From contig JABHWU010000013.1 of assembly GCA_018657625.1 (NCBI GenBank), forward strand, positions 1 through 64,000: a DNA stretch of 64,000 nt. Reading direction: 5' to 3'. The position numbers and the translations under genes are program-made. The notes beneath the pieces were generated by a model. That model was not told the DNA's origin, made no database searches, and saw only the letters and a list, made by a program, of their open reading frames with translations. Positions 63,331 through 64,000 of this stretch are shown piece after piece. Positions within the stretch are counted from its first letter, which is position 1. The number at the start of each line of letters is the position of its first letter. This DNA is from Deltaproteobacteria bacterium. GTDB lineage: Bacteria > SAR324 > XYD2-FULL-50-16.

Positions 63331-64000
63331 AATTAATTTCCCAGGTGTCACCTGAGTTTAACATTGATTGTAAATCACCTTTACCTTTTAAGGCGATACT
63401 TTTTTCAACCTGCTCTGTAGTAATACTATCATAAGTTTCTTCTTCAACATTACGAAGTACACCCATCGGAATTGGGAATTTTTCAACAGTTTTAGACCCT
63501 GCAAATTTACCTGCCCGCATCGATGCCAGCAACAATGCTAATCCAGGTTCTTTAGCTCTTTCATGATGAATCAATATTTGGGATTCATCAACAAAGTTTC
63601 GATTCACTACCTTTGGATTCAAGCCTTCTAAGACAATCGCCTTATCTTTGTTTTTCCCAAAGATCATCGGTTCTCCATCTACTAATATTAAGCTGTGTTC
63701 ATCCCTTGTCTCTTTATTAGTGATATCATCATGCGCACCATTATTAAAAATGATACAATTCTGAAGCACATGTACCAAGGAAAAACCTTTGTGCTCATAT
63801 GCCTTATGCAGTACTTCCGCTAATTGTTTTGGTCTTCTGTCAATTGTCCTGGCCACAAAATTAACACCGGCTCCTAAAGCTAAAGCAACAGGGTCCATCG
63901 GCAAAGAGCGTTTTCCAGAGGGTGACGTTTTTGTCACCTGACCCTTTATAGATGTTGGAGAGAATTGCCCTTTCGTCAAACCATATATTTGATTGTCAAT
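63329..64000 (-). CDS. 2-oxoacid:ferredoxin oxidoreductase beta subunit (KorB-like), 5' part outside window
   Basis: The frame continues past the right edge. The first visible residues (IDNQIYGLTKGQFSPTS) are internal to the conserved NxxYGxTKGQxSPT motif, so the apparent start near 63979 is not real. DPVALALGAGVNFVAR, HKGFSLVHVLQNCIIFNNGAHD and EPGLALLLASM fit the C-terminal part of KorB-type subunits that bind thiamine diphosphate. The enzyme oxidises 2-oxoglutarate (or another 2-oxoacid) to the CoA ester and reduces ferredoxin. It points to anaerobic or reductive TCA-type metabolism. Confidence 0.88.
   Translation of the reverse strand: MDNQIYGLTKGQFSPTSIKGQVTKTSPSGKRSLPMDPVALALGAGVNFVARTIDRRPKQLAEVLHKAYEHKGFSLVHVLQNCIIFNNGAHDDITNKETRDEHSLILVDGEPMIFGKNKDKAIVLEGLNPKVVNRNFVDESQILIHHERAKEPGLALLLASMRAGKFAGSKTVEKFPIPMGVLRNVEEETYDSITTEQVEKSIALKGKGDLQSMLNSGDTWEIN

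Overview
The window is AT-rich (roughly 36-38% GC by eye) and comes from a Gram-negative (diderm) bacterium. It carries lipid A genes (skp-fabZ-lpxA-lpxB), type II secretion pseudopilins, periplasmic folding factors, an HflKC pair, a class A PBP and FliN. RNase G, ABC-F, UvrA, a 2-oxoacid:ferredoxin oxidoreductase and a class I fumarase would suit a deep-branching proteobacterial lineage (Desulfobacterota- or SAR324-like) that is anaerobic or microaerobic. That placement is inference; there is no rRNA, tRNA or taxonomic marker to settle it. About 58 genes are supported. I see no CRISPR array, tRNA, rRNA, intact insertion sequence or prophage.

Layout. 0.5-7.6 kb: acpH, a DTW-domain tRNA-modifying enzyme, a TPR protein, a secreted Asp-box-like protein, and a 1094-residue DUF4912-GH57 glucan enzyme. 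7.6-11.0 kb: a repeat hot spot with five long-hairpin repeats, three GGGGACA palindromes and a MITE-like element. A MntA/HepT (MNT/HEPN) toxin-antitoxin pair and a YtfJ/DUF2953 pair are embedded in it. 11.0-22.4 kb (minus strand): TraB-family protein, lpxB, lpxA, fabZ, skp, a CPBP protease, pyrG and uvrA, interrupted by a plus-strand gene that joins a Cys/HGPY motif to a J-like segment. 23-31.3 kb: DUF350 protein, a zinc-ribbon protein, a CheX-like phosphatase, gspGHIJK and an ABC-F ATPase. 31.7-35.6 kb: BI-1/YccA, CheX, rluD, rng. 36.6-41.1 kb: an envelope operon (LolA-like, SurA-like, LpoA-like). 41.7-48.1 kb (mostly minus): hflC, hflK, mltG, gspN, gspM, coaBC. 48.5-58.1 kb (plus): rplY-pth, rpsF-rpsR-rplI, fumarase, a small Cys-rich secreted protein with fliN, a broken ribD, coaX, a SPOR-like protein and a TPR protein. 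58.1-64 kb: a degenerate histidine kinase with a membrane protein, engB, a class A PBP, and the 3' part of a 2-oxoacid:ferredoxin oxidoreductase beta gene.

How the genes work together. Most are housekeeping: envelope building (lipid A, PG synthesis and cleavage, outer-membrane folding, T2SS), translation, CoA (coaBC and coaX) and nucleotide synthesis. Motility/chemotaxis is scattered: CheX at 32.5 kb, a second CheX-like ExxN protein at 24.6 kb, and FliN at 53.4 kb. The latter two carry repeated acidic D-x-F-[ED]-A tails resembling the CheY-docking peptide of FliM/FliY. I regard this as the best lead to an undescribed arrangement. Other leads are the TA pair in the repeat hot spot, the Cys/HGPY-J fusion, an internally deleted ribD, an LpoA-like protein without a lipobox, and gspM-gspN co-oriented with mltG.
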